NCBI RefSeq assembly: GCF_007990205.1
Contig: NZ_BJWE01000018.1
Span: forward strand, 1 to 33,715
Source of the DNA: Pediococcus parvulus
GTDB lineage: Bacteria; Bacillota; Bacilli; Lactobacillales; Lactobacillaceae
DNA length: 33,715 bases
Direction of reading: 5' to 3'
The first letter of the stretch is position 1. Every line of letters starts with the position of its first letter. The notes below the pieces were generated by a model that was given only the letters and a program-made list of their open reading frames with translations, was not told the origin of the DNA and made no database searches. Both the position numbers and the translations under genes were made by a program. Positions 17,272-25,924 of the stretch are shown in pieces.

Positions 17272-19128
17272 ATGAATTAAGTTTCGTTACTCATTATGCT
17301 ATTTGCCGCCTTAATTACCCCAATGTTAATGGCGCGGTTTAAAATCACCTTCTTACCTACCGCGGTTGTGGAAATTATTATTGGCATCGTCTTAGGCCCC
17401 AGTTTGTTAAACGTGGTCCACACTACCGGAATTTTAAACCAATTATCTGATATCGGCGTGATCATTTTACTATTTTTAAGTGGTATGGAAATTAATTTCG
17501 ATTTATTTAAAAAATCCCCAACTGAGCTTTCACCACTCGCACAAAAAAATGCGGCCCAAAATTCACGCTGGTCGCCAATTCTGTTGTCCACACTTGCCTA
17601 CTTAACCATTATCGGCATTTCATTAGGTCTCGCTGGTATTTTTAAATGGACAAATCTTTTTTCTGACTTTTGGCTGGCAGCCATTTTATTTGCGACCATC
17701 TCGCTTGGCATTGTCATCGCGACTTTGAAAGAAAATGAATTGCTGAGTAAAGCTTTCGGACAAACGGTGCTTCTCATCGCTGTGTTAGGCGAAGTGATTC
17801 CCATGTTAGGGTTAACCTTCTACGCCTCGTTTTTTGGTGACAGCAGTAAAAGTCTCTGGTTGTTACTTTTAATTATTGTCGTGGCCGTATTTTTGCTACG
17901 GCGTTTCAAATTCTTTTTCAACTTTTTCGAACAAATTAATAAATCCACGACCCAGCTTGATATTCGGCTAGCCTTTTTCCTCATCGTAGCCATGGTCACT
18001 GTCGCTTCTTCAGTGGGTGCTGAAAACATTTTGGGTGCCTTCATTGCTGGCATTATTCTCAAGTTGTTACGCCCAAGTGAAAACACAAAAGATAAACTAG
18101 ATTCGATCGGCTACGGATTTTTTATCCCGATCTTTTTCATGATGAGTGGCATCGGGTTGAACCTACGCACTTTGCTAAGTGATCCTCAAGCTTTGACGTT
18201 GATTCCCTTATTCTTTCTTGCTTACATCATTGCCAAACTTGCGATCTATCCAATTTTGAAATTACGGTTTAAAAATATGAACGCCGTTGCCGGAACGAGT
18301 TTGTCGACAGCCACCATTACGATGGTTGTGGCAATTTTGCAAGTAGCCAAAAACATGCACACCATCAACGCTCATCAGTCCGGCGCCTTTCTGTTAGCCG
18401 CCGTTTTGACATGTATCGTTTCACCATTAATTTTTAGTAAGACCTATAAACCTGAGCCGGAAGATCTCAAAAAACAGATCGTTCACTTCATTGGGACCAA
18501 TATTTTCACAGTGCCAGTTGCCCAGCAACTCACTCAGGGTTGGTACGATATTCAAATGTACACAGATAATGAAAAGAATTTTCGAACCTATAACAGTGAA
18601 ATTAACGCGCACCTATTGGCAAGTTTAGATGCTGAAGAACTTATTAAACAAGGGGTATTTGATACTGACATTTTAGTGGTTGGCCATTTCCGTGCGCAAG
18701 AAAACTACGAAATTGCCAAAGCCGCAAAAGCTTATGGGATTCGGCGCGTCATTGTGCGCTTTGAAGATCGCAACTTGTTAAGCGAACACGAAAAACAGCT
18801 TCGTGACCTCGGCATTGAAATCTACAACACGCCAGAAGTCAACATTGCCATGCTCCGCGGTTTAATCGAAACACCATCGACCATGCTGCTTTTGAATGAA
18901 ACAGAAAATGCCATTTTTGAAGTTCAGGTCCGAAATCGAAAATATACGGGAATGGAAATAAAGAATCTGTCGTTTATTAATAAAATTACCATCAGTCAGA
19001 TTTTTCGTAATCGTCACCTAATTCGGCCAGTCGGTTCAACCCAACTTGAGCTAAATGATCGCCTTATTTTTACTGGCAATAAGAATGATACCGAAGAAAT
19101 TCGGCGTGAATTGGGAAAAATGAATTAA
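17272..19128 (+). pseudogene. Kef-type cation/proton antiporter, stop at codon 3
   Basis: The gene has a good ribosome site (GGAGG) and ATG at 17272, but the third codon is TAA (17278-17280). The frame then stays open to 19128, and the hydrophobic segment continues upstream of the next ATG (VSLLIMLFAALITPMLMARF), which shows that 17272 is the ancestral start. Translation from ATG 17296 would give 610 residues, missing only 8, but without its own ribosome site, so low expression by re-initiation is possible. The protein has an N-terminal CPA2 membrane domain of about 12 helices (residues 1-385, with FLSGMEINFDLF and SVGAENILGAFIAGI), then a nucleotide-binding RCK/TrkA-N-like domain (IVHFIGTNIFTVPVAQQL) and a TrkA-C-like end. 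It would exchange Na+ or K+ for H+ at the membrane. Confidence 0.75.
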
Positions 19129-19139
19129 TTCTCGTTACC

Positions 19140-19185
19140 AATAAGACAGTTTTCAGAGTTCTAGCTGAAATTTGTCCTATTTTTT
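19140..19185 (+). terminator. Terminator after the antiporter gene
   Basis: AATAAGACAGTTTTCAG pairs imperfectly with CTGAAATTTGTCCTATT (8-base loop) and is followed by TTTTG. It begins 11 bases after the stop codon. Confidence 0.65.
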
Positions 19186-19317
19186 GTAAGCGATGTCTTA
19201 CAGCTATAGCATGATTCTTATTAAATCAGCTCATATTAAACACAAAAAAAGGCTATAACTACAGTCATGGCCTGTGATACAATAGCTTTCGGACATAAAC
19301 GAGAAAGGAGAATAGAT

Positions 19318-19983
19318 ATGAAAACAGTCGAAGTTTATTTTGTGCGTCATGGTCAAACTTTTTTCAACCGGTATAACCGGATGCAAGGTTGGTCTGATTC
19401 GCCATTAACTGAACAAGGTTGGCAGGATGCTAAAGTAACAGGTCAGCGTTTGGCAAACATTCCATTCACTGCTGCTTACTCGAGCGACACCACGCGAGCA
19501 TTTAACACCGCCAACACAATTGTCCATAGTAATAAATCTCCCGGACTCACTGTAAAACAATTACCAGAGTTTCGAGAAGAATTCTATGGTTATTTTGAAG
19601 GCGCTGATTCTGCGCAAACGTGGTTCCAAGTTCTGAAACCAATTAGCAAGGCCCGCAACTTTCACGATTTTTTGATGAATCACGATATTAGTGAATCTAA
19701 AAATGCTGTGAAAGCTGCCGATCCCTTCCACGACGCTGAGGATAATCAAGATTTTTGGAAACGATTGGATAAGGGCTTTAATTATTTAAAGACTCACAGT
19801 CAGGATCAAGATAAGATTTTGGTCGTCTCTCATGGCACAACCATTCGCAGCATTGTGGCTCGCTATGCACCAGACATGGATATTACAACCAGTCCCAGCA
19901 ACGGTAGCGTCACAAAATTAACCATTAAGGATTCTCAAATTTCTGTTGATTATTTTAATCAGATAGAAAAAATAATTAATTAA
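19318..19983 (+). CDS. Histidine phosphatase family protein (phosphoglycerate mutase-like)
   Basis: A 221-residue protein with the catalytic FVRHGQTFFN at 8-17, the RMQGWSDSPLTEQG block, the acid-base EEFYGYFEG and the second His in VVSHGTTIRSI. Such proteins remove phosphate from small metabolites or act as mutases; the substrate here is unknown. ATG 19318 is chosen for GAAAGGAG before it; the frame opens at 19267 without one. A -10-like TACAAT occurs at about 19279. The permease gene begins 18 bases after its stop, so the two are probably co-transcribed. Two relatives lie at 23,822 and 30,508. Confidence 0.88.
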   Translation: MKTVEVYFVRHGQTFFNRYNRMQGWSDSPLTEQGWQDAKVTGQRLANIPFTAAYSSDTTRAFNTANTIVHSNKSPGLTVKQLPEFREEFYGYFEGADSAQTWFQVLKPISKARNFHDFLMNHDISESKNAVKAADPFHDAEDNQDFWKRLDKGFNYLKTHSQDQDKILVVSHGTTIRSIVARYAPDMDITTSPSNGSVTKLTIKDSQISVDYFNQIEKIIN

Positions 19984-20001
19984 AAATAGGAGAATTTAAA
20001 A

Positions 20002-21636
20002 ATGAAAAACTCGCCCCTAGACACAAATAAGCACTTCATCAGCTGGCCAGTGGTGGCCCTGATGGATTTCGTGACCGTTATCGGTTTCGATGATTTAATT
20101 TACAACTTCCATAATCAAGGTTTGGCAATCGTCACAACTTGGATTATCATGTTACTTCTGTTCGTTTGGCCTTACGAAATGATGGTTGGCCAGCTGGGTT
20201 CCGCCTTTCAAAACGAAGGCGGTGGCTTATCTTCATGGATTCGCTCCACGAATGGTGATCTTGCCGGCTACATGGTCGCCTTTCTCTACTGGATTGCCGG
20301 TTTACCTTACGTAGTCGATGTTGCCAACTCTGTGGTGGTTTCCATCAGTTGGTTAGTCAAAGGCAACGGTGATTTAAACAAGTACATGTCAACATTTATG
20401 TTTGCCATTTTCACTGCAATTATTTTCCTTGGCTTCATCTGGTTCCAGCATTTATTCAAAAATAAGTCCTTGGAAATTATGAGTACTATCGGTGGTGGTG
20501 CAATGTTTGTCATGACAATCTTGTTCGTCTTGATGACGGTTGGCGCTTTGATTCATGGCCGTCATATCGAAACCCAGCCCTTCAATTTAGGCGCCTTTAT
20601 CCCTAAAATTAATGGTCATTTTCTTTCCACGTTTGGCTTATTGATTTTTGCCATTAACGGTGCTGAATTGGCAGGACCTTACGTCAAACAAATGAAACAC
20701 GGTAATCGTGATTTTCCAAAGGCCATGATGATGTTGTTGATTATGACTGGGTTCCTCACCGTGTTTGGATCCTTCTCATTAGGTGTCTTCTTCAATGCCC
20801 ATCATTTACCCTATGATTTGAAGATGAATGGCTCTTACTACGCCTTCCAAGCCCTTGGAAAACAATTTGGCATGGGCAACGTTTTGATGTACATCTTTGC
20901 GGTGGCACAATTTATTTATATGTGTGCTCAGTTAGCCGTAATTTTGGACGCTAGCACACGAATCTTTATTTCTAATGTTTCCAAGAAATACTTGCCAAAA
21001 CGCATTACGAAACTCAACGATGACGGCCTACCAATCAATGGTTACTGGTTGACCACTGCTATCGTTTCACTAGTTTTGTTCTTGAGTAACTGGCTTCCAA
21101 GTATCAACGACATGTTCAACTGGTTATTAAATATTAACGGAATTGTTTCGCCATTTGTCACAAGTTTTGTATTCTATGCCTTCATGCGCATTCGTGCTAA
21201 AAGTAAGGATTATCCTTCAGAATACCGCTTTATCAAAAACGATAAATTTGCTTGGTTAGTGGGTCTCTGGTGTTTAATTATCACCTTGGTCTTCTCCGTA
21301 ATGGGAATTCGACCAACCGATGCCACTCCCGGAACTGTTTTATATACAAAAGAATTAACGTTAAACATTGTGATTCCAATTATCTTTATTGCCCTTTCAG
21401 CCGTTTTGCCTTACATGGCTAAAATTGGCCGTGAACACCTTGCTAAACAAGCTTGGTTGTCCACACCTTTGGCTTTGATCGTGTTTGTCATCATTGGCTT
21501 TTTCTTAGCCCAACATTTGACCAACGCCGGCATCGCCATTTCAATCCTTTGCTGGGCACTAAACGTGGTTTTGTTTATCATTGTTTATCAAATCGTGTTC
21601 AAACTAATTACCCGTAATCATTCAGTGAACGATTAA
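20002..21636 (+). CDS. APC-superfamily amino acid permease (glutamate:GABA antiporter type)
   Basis: A 544-residue membrane protein with about 12 to 14 hydrophobic segments. The start (WPVVALMDFVTVIGFDDLIY), the AFQNEGGGLSSWIRS block and the segment around FAINGAELAGPYVK resemble the AGT branch of the APC superfamily, which includes GadC-like exchangers. ATG 20002 follows ATAGGAG. Its neighbour is the histidine phosphatase, with 18 bases between, which gives no hint of the substrate. No glutamate decarboxylase gene is in the window, so a GadC role is not supported. It is intact. Confidence 0.8.
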   Translation: MKNSPLDTNKHFISWPVVALMDFVTVIGFDDLIYNFHNQGLAIVTTWIIMLLLFVWPYEMMVGQLGSAFQNEGGGLSSWIRSTNGDLAGYMVAFLYWIAGLPYVVDVANSVVVSISWLVKGNGDLNKYMSTFMFAIFTAIIFLGFIWFQHLFKNKSLEIMSTIGGGAMFVMTILFVLMTVGALIHGRHIETQPFNLGAFIPKINGHFLSTFGLLIFAINGAELAGPYVKQMKHGNRDFPKAMMMLLIMTGFLTVFGSFSLGVFFNAHHLPYDLKMNGSYYAFQALGKQFGMGNVLMYIFAVAQFIYMCAQLAVILDASTRIFISNVSKKYLPKRITKLNDDGLPINGYWLTTAIVSLVLFLSNWLPSINDMFNWLLNINGIVSPFVTSFVFYAFMRIRAKSKDYPSEYRFIKNDKFAWLVGLWCLIITLVFSVMGIRPTDATPGTVLYTKELTLNIVIPIIFIALSAVLPYMAKIGREHLAKQAWLSTPLALIVFVIIGFFLAQHLTNAGIAISILCWALNVVLFIIVYQIVFKLITRNHSVND

Positions 21637-21651
21637 AGCTATTTGTTTATA

Positions 21652-21689
21652 ACGCAAAAAGACACCTTTAAGGGTGTCTTTTTTTGCGT
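21652..21689. terminator. Bidirectional terminator
   Basis: ACGCAAAAAGACACC pairs with GGTGTCTTTTTTTGCGT around a short AAGG-type loop. The A-run on one arm and the T-run on the other make it work on both strands, and it lies between the convergent stop codons at 21636 and 21693. Confidence 0.85.
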
Positions 21690-21692
21690 ACG

Positions 21693-23036
21693 CTAGTTTT
21701 TAAATGAATGAATTGGTGCTGGAATATGACCTCCACGTGCAATGAAATCTGCAGATGAAGCCGTATTAACTGGCATTACTGGTGAATTACCAAGCAAACC
21801 GCCAAACTCCACGTTGTCACTAACTTTGGCACCGACTGCAGGAATTACCCGAACTGCCGTAGTTTTATTATTAATCATACCAATTGCAGCTTCATCTGCA
21901 ATCATGGCAGCAATCGTCGAAGCTGGCGTGTCACCTGGAATGGCAATCATGTCCAAGCCTACTGAACAAACGGCTGTCATTGCTTCTAGTTTTTCTAAAT
22001 TCAACGCACCACTGGTAGCTGCGGCGATCATCCCTTCATCTTCGGACACGGGGATAAAGGCTCCAGACAATCCACCAACTTGATTACAAGCCATGACGCC
22101 ACCTTTTTTTACAGCATCATTTAACATTGCTAACGCAGCGGTAGTGCCGTGAGTTCCAACGGTTTCCACCCCAATTTCTTCCAAAATTCGGGCAACAGAA
22201 TCACCGACTTTTGGTGTTGGTGCCAATGATAAATCAACAATGCCAAACGGTACACCTAGTCGATCTGAAGCGATGTGCCCAACTAATTGGCCGACACGCG
22301 TAATTTTAAAGGCGGTCTTTTTGATTGTTTCTGCCACCACGTCAAAAGGTTCTCCTTTGACTTTTTCCAATGCTCGTTTGACCACTCCTGGTCCGCTAAC
22401 TCCCACATTGATCACCACATCTGCTTCACCAACGCCGTGAAAAGCCCCCGCCATAAAGGGATTATCTTCAACTGCATTCGCGAACACGACTAATTTGGCT
22501 GGCGCTAAAGGCGACAACGCTGCAGCAGCTTTGACCGCCTCTCCCATATCTCGAACCGCATCCATGTTGATACCAGATTTGCTAGACCCGACATTAACCG
22601 AGCCACAGACAAATTCCGTTTTTCTTAAAGCTTCCGGAATGGAGTGGATTAAAATTTCGTCTCCTTTTTGATAGCCCTTTTGAACTAAAGCTGAAAATCC
22701 GCCAATAAAGTTAGCGCCAACTTTTTTAGCCGCCCGATCAAGAGCTTGAGCAAATGGTATGTAGTTTGTTGCATTGGTGGCCGCACCAATAATACTGATT
22801 GGTGTGACCGCAATACGTTTGTGAATAATGGGCACACCATATTCAGCTTCAATTTCGTTGGCAACTGAAACTAAATTGGCAGCTTTTGTGGTAATTTTTT
22901 TGTAAATTTTGTTGCAGGCCTGTTCAATATCCGGATCAATACAATCCAATAAAGAGATGCCCATCGTAATCGTCCGAATATCCAAGTTTTCTTCGTCGAT
23001 CATTCGTGTTGTTTCAAGTATTTGGTTAGTTTCCAA
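21693..23036 (-). CDS. PFL family protein UPF0210 (DUF711)
   Basis: A 447-residue member of UPF0210, structurally related to glycyl-radical (PFL-like) proteins; its biochemical function is not established. Conserved blocks include [57 protein letters not shown] and [22 protein letters not shown] 23036 is the start, with GGAGGTG seven bases before it. It follows the ACT-domain gene by 15 bases, the conserved pairing of UPF0237 and UPF0210 in Firmicutes. Length and motifs are normal. Confidence 0.93.
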   Translation of the reverse strand: METNQILETTRMIDEENLDIRTITMGISLLDCIDPDIEQACNKIYKKITTKAANLVSVANEIEAEYGVPIIHKRIAVTPISIIGAATNATNYIPFAQALDRAAKKVGANFIGGFSALVQKGYQKGDEILIHSIPEALRKTEFVCGSVNVGSSKSGINMDAVRDMGEAVKAAAALSPLAPAKLVVFANAVEDNPFMAGAFHGVGEADVVINVGVSGPGVVKRALEKVKGEPFDVVAETIKKTAFKITRVGQLVGHIASDRLGVPFGIVDLSLAPTPKVGDSVARILEEIGVETVGTHGTTAALAMLNDAVKKGGVMACNQVGGLSGAFIPVSEDEGMIAAATSGALNLEKLEAMTAVCSVGLDMIAIPGDTPASTIAAMIADEAAIGMINNKTTAVRVIPAVGAKVSDNVEFGGLLGNSPVMPVNTASSADFIARGGHIPAPIHSFKN

Positions 23037-23051
23037 ATTACGGCACCTCCA

Positions 23052-23321
23052 TTAAATTTTGTACATTGCGTCGAAAATTTCTTCACGTTGAATCCGAATC
23101 TGCACACCTAATTGTTGACCCAATTTACTTAACTGGTTACGAACCGATTCAAAATCCATCTTTGTCGCCGGCAACTCACATACCAGCATCATCGTAAAAT
23201 TTCCTTCCATGATAGTTTGACTCATATCAACAATATTAAACTTTAATTCTGCCAAAGCTTGGCTAACACCCGCCACAATTCCAACTCTATCTTGTCCAAC
23301 CACGGTTAATACTGCACGCAT
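23052..23321 (-). CDS. ACT domain protein UPF0237
   Basis: An 89-residue single ACT domain (GcvR-like), with VVGQDRVGIVAGVSQALAEL at 7-26 forming the usual ligand-binding loop and helix. ACT domains bind amino acids or other small ligands. ATG 23321 follows AAAGGTGG. It is the first gene of the UPF0237-UPF0210 operon, suggesting that it senses a ligand on behalf of its partner; that is inference. Confidence 0.93.
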   Translation of the reverse strand: MRAVLTVVGQDRVGIVAGVSQALAELKFNIVDMSQTIMEGNFTMMLVCELPATKMDFESVRNQLSKLGQQLGVQIRIQREEIFDAMYKI

Positions 23322-23397
23322 AAAAAGGCCACCTTTTATATTTGATATGATTTATTTTAATTGATTAGTTGCCAAATTGACATTTTTATAAATAGCG

Positions 23398-23745
23398 TTA
23401 CATCAAAGCTTTAACGTCTTCAATTTTAATTTTTAAATGCTTCATCGACTGCTTTAATTGCTTTACTTTTTCTTCAGATTGAACCAATTGATCTTGGAGA
23501 ATAGTTAATCTTTCGGCTACTGTTGCATCCCCCTGCTGATAAATTGCCAAAAAATGTTTAATCTGGCCCAGGGTCATCCCACATGCCTTCACGCATAAAA
23601 TAAAATCAATGCGATCAAGATCAGTCGCTTCAAATTCACGAATGCCGTTCACACGTTTGACAGGTCCTAACAGCCCTTCACGTTCATAATAGCGAATCGT
23701 GGTTGTCGAAATATTAAATTGCTGTGCCACTGCATCAATTTTCAA
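23398..23745 (-). CDS. MerR-family regulator, AdhR/NmlR-like
   Basis: A 115-residue regulator. TTG 23745 is taken as the start because AGAGGTG precedes it; the frame runs to 23868 but that part would code through the promoter. The helix-turn-helix MKIDAVAQQFNISTTTIRYY at 1-20 and wing YEREGLLGPVKRVNGIREF are typical, and a C-terminal coiled coil (DQLVQSEEKVKQLKQSMKHL) forms the dimer. Cys51 and Cys55 (FILCVKACGM) sit where AdhR of Bacillus subtilis has the aldehyde-reactive Cys52, from memory. The gene is divergent from the histidine phosphatase, and the palindrome between them and the similar one before the alcohol dehydrogenase are likely targets. AdhR is known to control alcohol dehydrogenase genes, which agrees. 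Confidence 0.85.
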   Translation of the reverse strand: MKIDAVAQQFNISTTTIRYYEREGLLGPVKRVNGIREFEATDLDRIDFILCVKACGMTLGQIKHFLAIYQQGDATVAERLTILQDQLVQSEEKVKQLKQSMKHLKIKIEDVKALM

Positions 23746-23757
23746 TTTTTTCACCTC

Positions 23758-23788
23758 TTGACTTGAAGTATACTTCAAGTAGTAGAAT
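23758..23788 (+). promoter_or_regulatory. MerR-type promoter with 20-base palindromic operator
   Basis: TTGACT (23758-23763) and TAGAAT (23783-23788) are 19 bases apart, the overlong spacer that MerR-type activators correct by twisting DNA. ACTTGAAGTATACTTCAAGT at 23761-23780 is a perfect palindrome lying in the spacer. It drives the phosphatase at 23822 and probably also affects the divergent merR gene. Confidence 0.8.
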
Positions 23789-23821
23789 TTACAATAACGA
23801 AAACAATTGGGGAGGATAATG

Positions 23822-24391
23822 ATGATGAAAACTTTGTACTTGGTCAGGCATGGTGAAACTTTATTCAATATCCAAAATAAAATTCAAGGTTGGTGTGATT
23901 CACCTTTAACTGAAAATGGTGTGGCGCAGGCCAAAAAACTAGGTGATTTTTTTAAAAATATTTCCTTAGATCATGCTTATAGTTCCACTTCAGAACGGTG
24001 CTGTGATACGACCGAACTTATTTTGCAAAATCGGCTTGGGTATCAGCGCGTGAAAGCTCTCAAAGAACAGAACTATGGCGTTTTTGAAGGTGAACCAGAA
24101 TATTTGAGCCCTAAAGCGCCAAAAGATTTTGAAACCTTTTTCCTTCCCTATGGCGGTGAATCTTCAAATGAAGTTGGTCAGCGCATGCTGAAGTGTCTCA
24201 CCAAAATTATGGCTAAGCCAGACAATAACCAAGTATTAGCTGTGTCGCATAGCGGGGCGTGTTTCAACTTCCTACGTATGCTACAAGATCCAACTGAAGA
24301 ACTTGCAAAGGGCTTCCCAAATGGTGCAATCTTTGTTTACCATTTTGACCAAGGCAAGTTTCAATTGGCTAAGGTTATTCGCGAATTTTAA
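23822..24391 (+). CDS. Histidine phosphatase family protein, MerR-linked
   Basis: A protein of about 189 residues with YLVRHGETLFN, KIQGWCDSPLTENG, EQNYGVFEGEPEYL and AVSHSGACFNFL, so both catalytic His blocks and the acidic residue are present. Three in-frame ATGs (23819, 23822, 23825) follow GGGGAGG; 23822 has the best spacing. It is divergent from the MerR gene, across a MerR-type promoter, and is probably induced by the same signal as the alcohol dehydrogenase. The substrate is unknown. It differs more from the other two paralogues of the window than they do from each other. Confidence 0.87.
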   Translation: MMKTLYLVRHGETLFNIQNKIQGWCDSPLTENGVAQAKKLGDFFKNISLDHAYSSTSERCCDTTELILQNRLGYQRVKALKEQNYGVFEGEPEYLSPKAPKDFETFFLPYGGESSNEVGQRMLKCLTKIMAKPDNNQVLAVSHSGACFNFLRMLQDPTEELAKGFPNGAIFVYHFDQGKFQLAKVIREF

Positions 24392-24402
24392 AACAAACGC
24401 AA

Positions 24403-24447
24403 AAAAAATCATCCCTACTCTCACAATGAGAATAAGGATGATTTTTC
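24403..24447. terminator. Bidirectional terminator
   Basis: AAAAATCATCC pairs with GGATGATTTTT, with CTACTCTCA and TGAGAATAA also partly pairing above. It lies between the convergent stops at 24391 and 24450 and has an A-run and a T-run on its two sides. Confidence 0.8.
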
Positions 24448-24449
24448 AT

Positions 24450-25490
24450 TTAACCTTCGCTAATAACCAATAAAGACTTGATTGCAGTCCGTTTGTCCAT
24501 TGCTTCATAAGCATCTTGAATATGGTCTAAATCAAAGCGCTTTGTAAACACTTTGCCAGGATTAATCTTGCCGCTTAAAACAGCATCCAACAAAATATTT
24601 TTATCATCTGTTGTGACAGAGGCAATCCCACCACGTAAACCAATGTTACGCCAGAACAGATTGTTCGTATTCATTTCAGCTTTTTGAGGGACACCAACCC
24701 GGCCAACAACAGCTCCCGGGCGGCCAACCTTAACGGCTGTATCAACTGATTGTTCTGTACCCACGCACTCAAGAACGGCGTCAGCACCACTGCCAGTTAA
24801 TTCCATTACCTTTTTGACAGCTTCATCACCACGTTCTGGGATGATGTCGGTTGCACCAAATTCACGCGCTAATTTTTGACGATCCTCATGACGGCTCATC
24901 GCAATAATGCGTTTTGCCCCGCGCAGCTTAGCGGAAATTACGCCACATAAACCAACCGCACCATCGCCCATGACGACTACTGTGTCGCCTTCCTTAACTT
25001 CGGCACTGGCAGCGGCATGATAACCAGTTGCCATGACATCAGCCAAAGTTAAAAGTGAGTTTAATTGTTCATCTGAATAATCAGCAGGTTTGCCAGGAAT
25101 TTTAACTAATCCCCAGTTGGCATTGGTGTAACGTAAATATTCGCCTTGATAGCCGCCATTACCACCAGCTTCTTGATTCAAACAGTCCCCATCAAATCCA
25201 GCTAAACATGCGGCACAATGACCACAACCATGGGTAAATGGTACAACTACGAAATCGCCGGCTTTAATATCAGAAACATCTGCGCCAACTTCTTCAACTA
25301 CCCCAATGGCTTCATGACCAACTAAAGAATTAGCTTCCCATTTGGAAATACCACGGTACCACCATAAATCAGAACCACAAACACAAGCGCGGACAATTTT
25401 AATTAAGGCATCGGATGGCTTTTCAATTTTTGGTTTATCAACCTCATGAACTTCCATTTTGCCAGGTTCCATAAATACTGCTGCTTTCAA
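24450..25490 (-). CDS. Zinc-dependent alcohol dehydrogenase
   Basis: A 346-residue medium-chain dehydrogenase. Catalytic zinc ligands C38, H59 and E60 (VCGSDLWW, GHEAIG) and four structural-zinc cysteines C89, C92, C95 and C103 are present, as is the NAD(P)-binding VVMGDGAVGLCG. TTG 25490 is preferred: TAGGAG lies eight bases before it, while the ATG at 25499 touches that site. The product MKAAVFMEPGKMEV is the usual family start. It is controlled by a MerR-type promoter at 25537-25567 that resembles the one beside the MerR gene. Reduction of aldehydes or oxidation of alcohols is likely; the substrate is not predictable. It is intact. Confidence 0.92.
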   Translation of the reverse strand: MKAAVFMEPGKMEVHEVDKPKIEKPSDALIKIVRACVCGSDLWWYRGISKWEANSLVGHEAIGVVEEVGADVSDIKAGDFVVVPFTHGCGHCAACLAGFDGDCLNQEAGGNGGYQGEYLRYTNANWGLVKIPGKPADYSDEQLNSLLTLADVMATGYHAAASAEVKEGDTVVVMGDGAVGLCGVISAKLRGAKRIIAMSRHEDRQKLAREFGATDIIPERGDEAVKKVMELTGSGADAVLECVGTEQSVDTAVKVGRPGAVVGRVGVPQKAEMNTNNLFWRNIGLRGGIASVTTDDKNILLDAVLSGKINPGKVFTKRFDLDHIQDAYEAMDKRTAIKSLLVISEG

Positions 25491-25536
25491 AGAATCCATC
25501 TCCTAAATATTTTTTTAATTATTACTCAACATCATA

Positions 25537-25567
25537 AGCATAAACCTTGGAGTGCACTTCAAGGCAA
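25537..25567 (-). promoter_or_regulatory. MerR-type promoter and operator of the alcohol dehydrogenase gene
   Basis: On the minus strand TTGCCT (25562-25567) and TATGCT (25537-25542) are 19 bases apart. The spacer holds CCTTGAAGTGCACTCCAAGG (25545-25564), palindromic except one pair, and close to the palindrome at 23761-23780 (shared core CTTGAAGT..ACT.CAAG). It probably binds the MerR regulator encoded at 23398-23745. Confidence 0.75.
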
Positions 25568-25924
25568 GTTAATTTTATTTTTTTTCTTTGCTTTAAATCA
25601 AGAACTTGGTCAAAACCTCCGTGAATCAGGAAAACATCTCATGATTTCAGAAAAATCTTATAAAAGTAACTATTTTTTCGTTTCAAGAAAATGATTAAAT
25701 AGAATTTCAATATCAAAGCCACCGTGATTGAAAAATTGAAAAAAATAAACAAATAGAAGAGCACAATATACTCTTCTATACATCACATAATTCACTTTAT
25801 AAAAATAAAAAATCAATACGTGTTCTTAATAAAATTACTTGTGAACCACGGGCCACTTGCTATTTTTTCTCACACCAGTATTTTAACCTATATTATCTAT
25901 TACCATTTTTTCACCGCTATTAAA
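25568..25924. other. Intergenic DNA with minus-strand terminator
   Basis: AT-rich, with no convincing gene. TAGAAGAG (25754-25761) pairs with CTCTTCTA (25771-25778), and on the minus strand it is followed by TTTGTTTATTTTTTT, so it probably ends the ABC exporter transcript. The longest nearby open stretch on the minus strand has no start codon. Confidence 0.5.

Noticed and set aside
20002-21636. GadC glutamate/GABA antiporter of an acid-resistance operon
   Set aside because: No glutamate decarboxylase gene nearby; only the broad permease family is supported.
25816-25869. Short minus-strand open stretch next to the ABC exporter that could be a peptide substrate
   Set aside because: Only 18 codons, no start codon or ribosome site, preceded by a stop.
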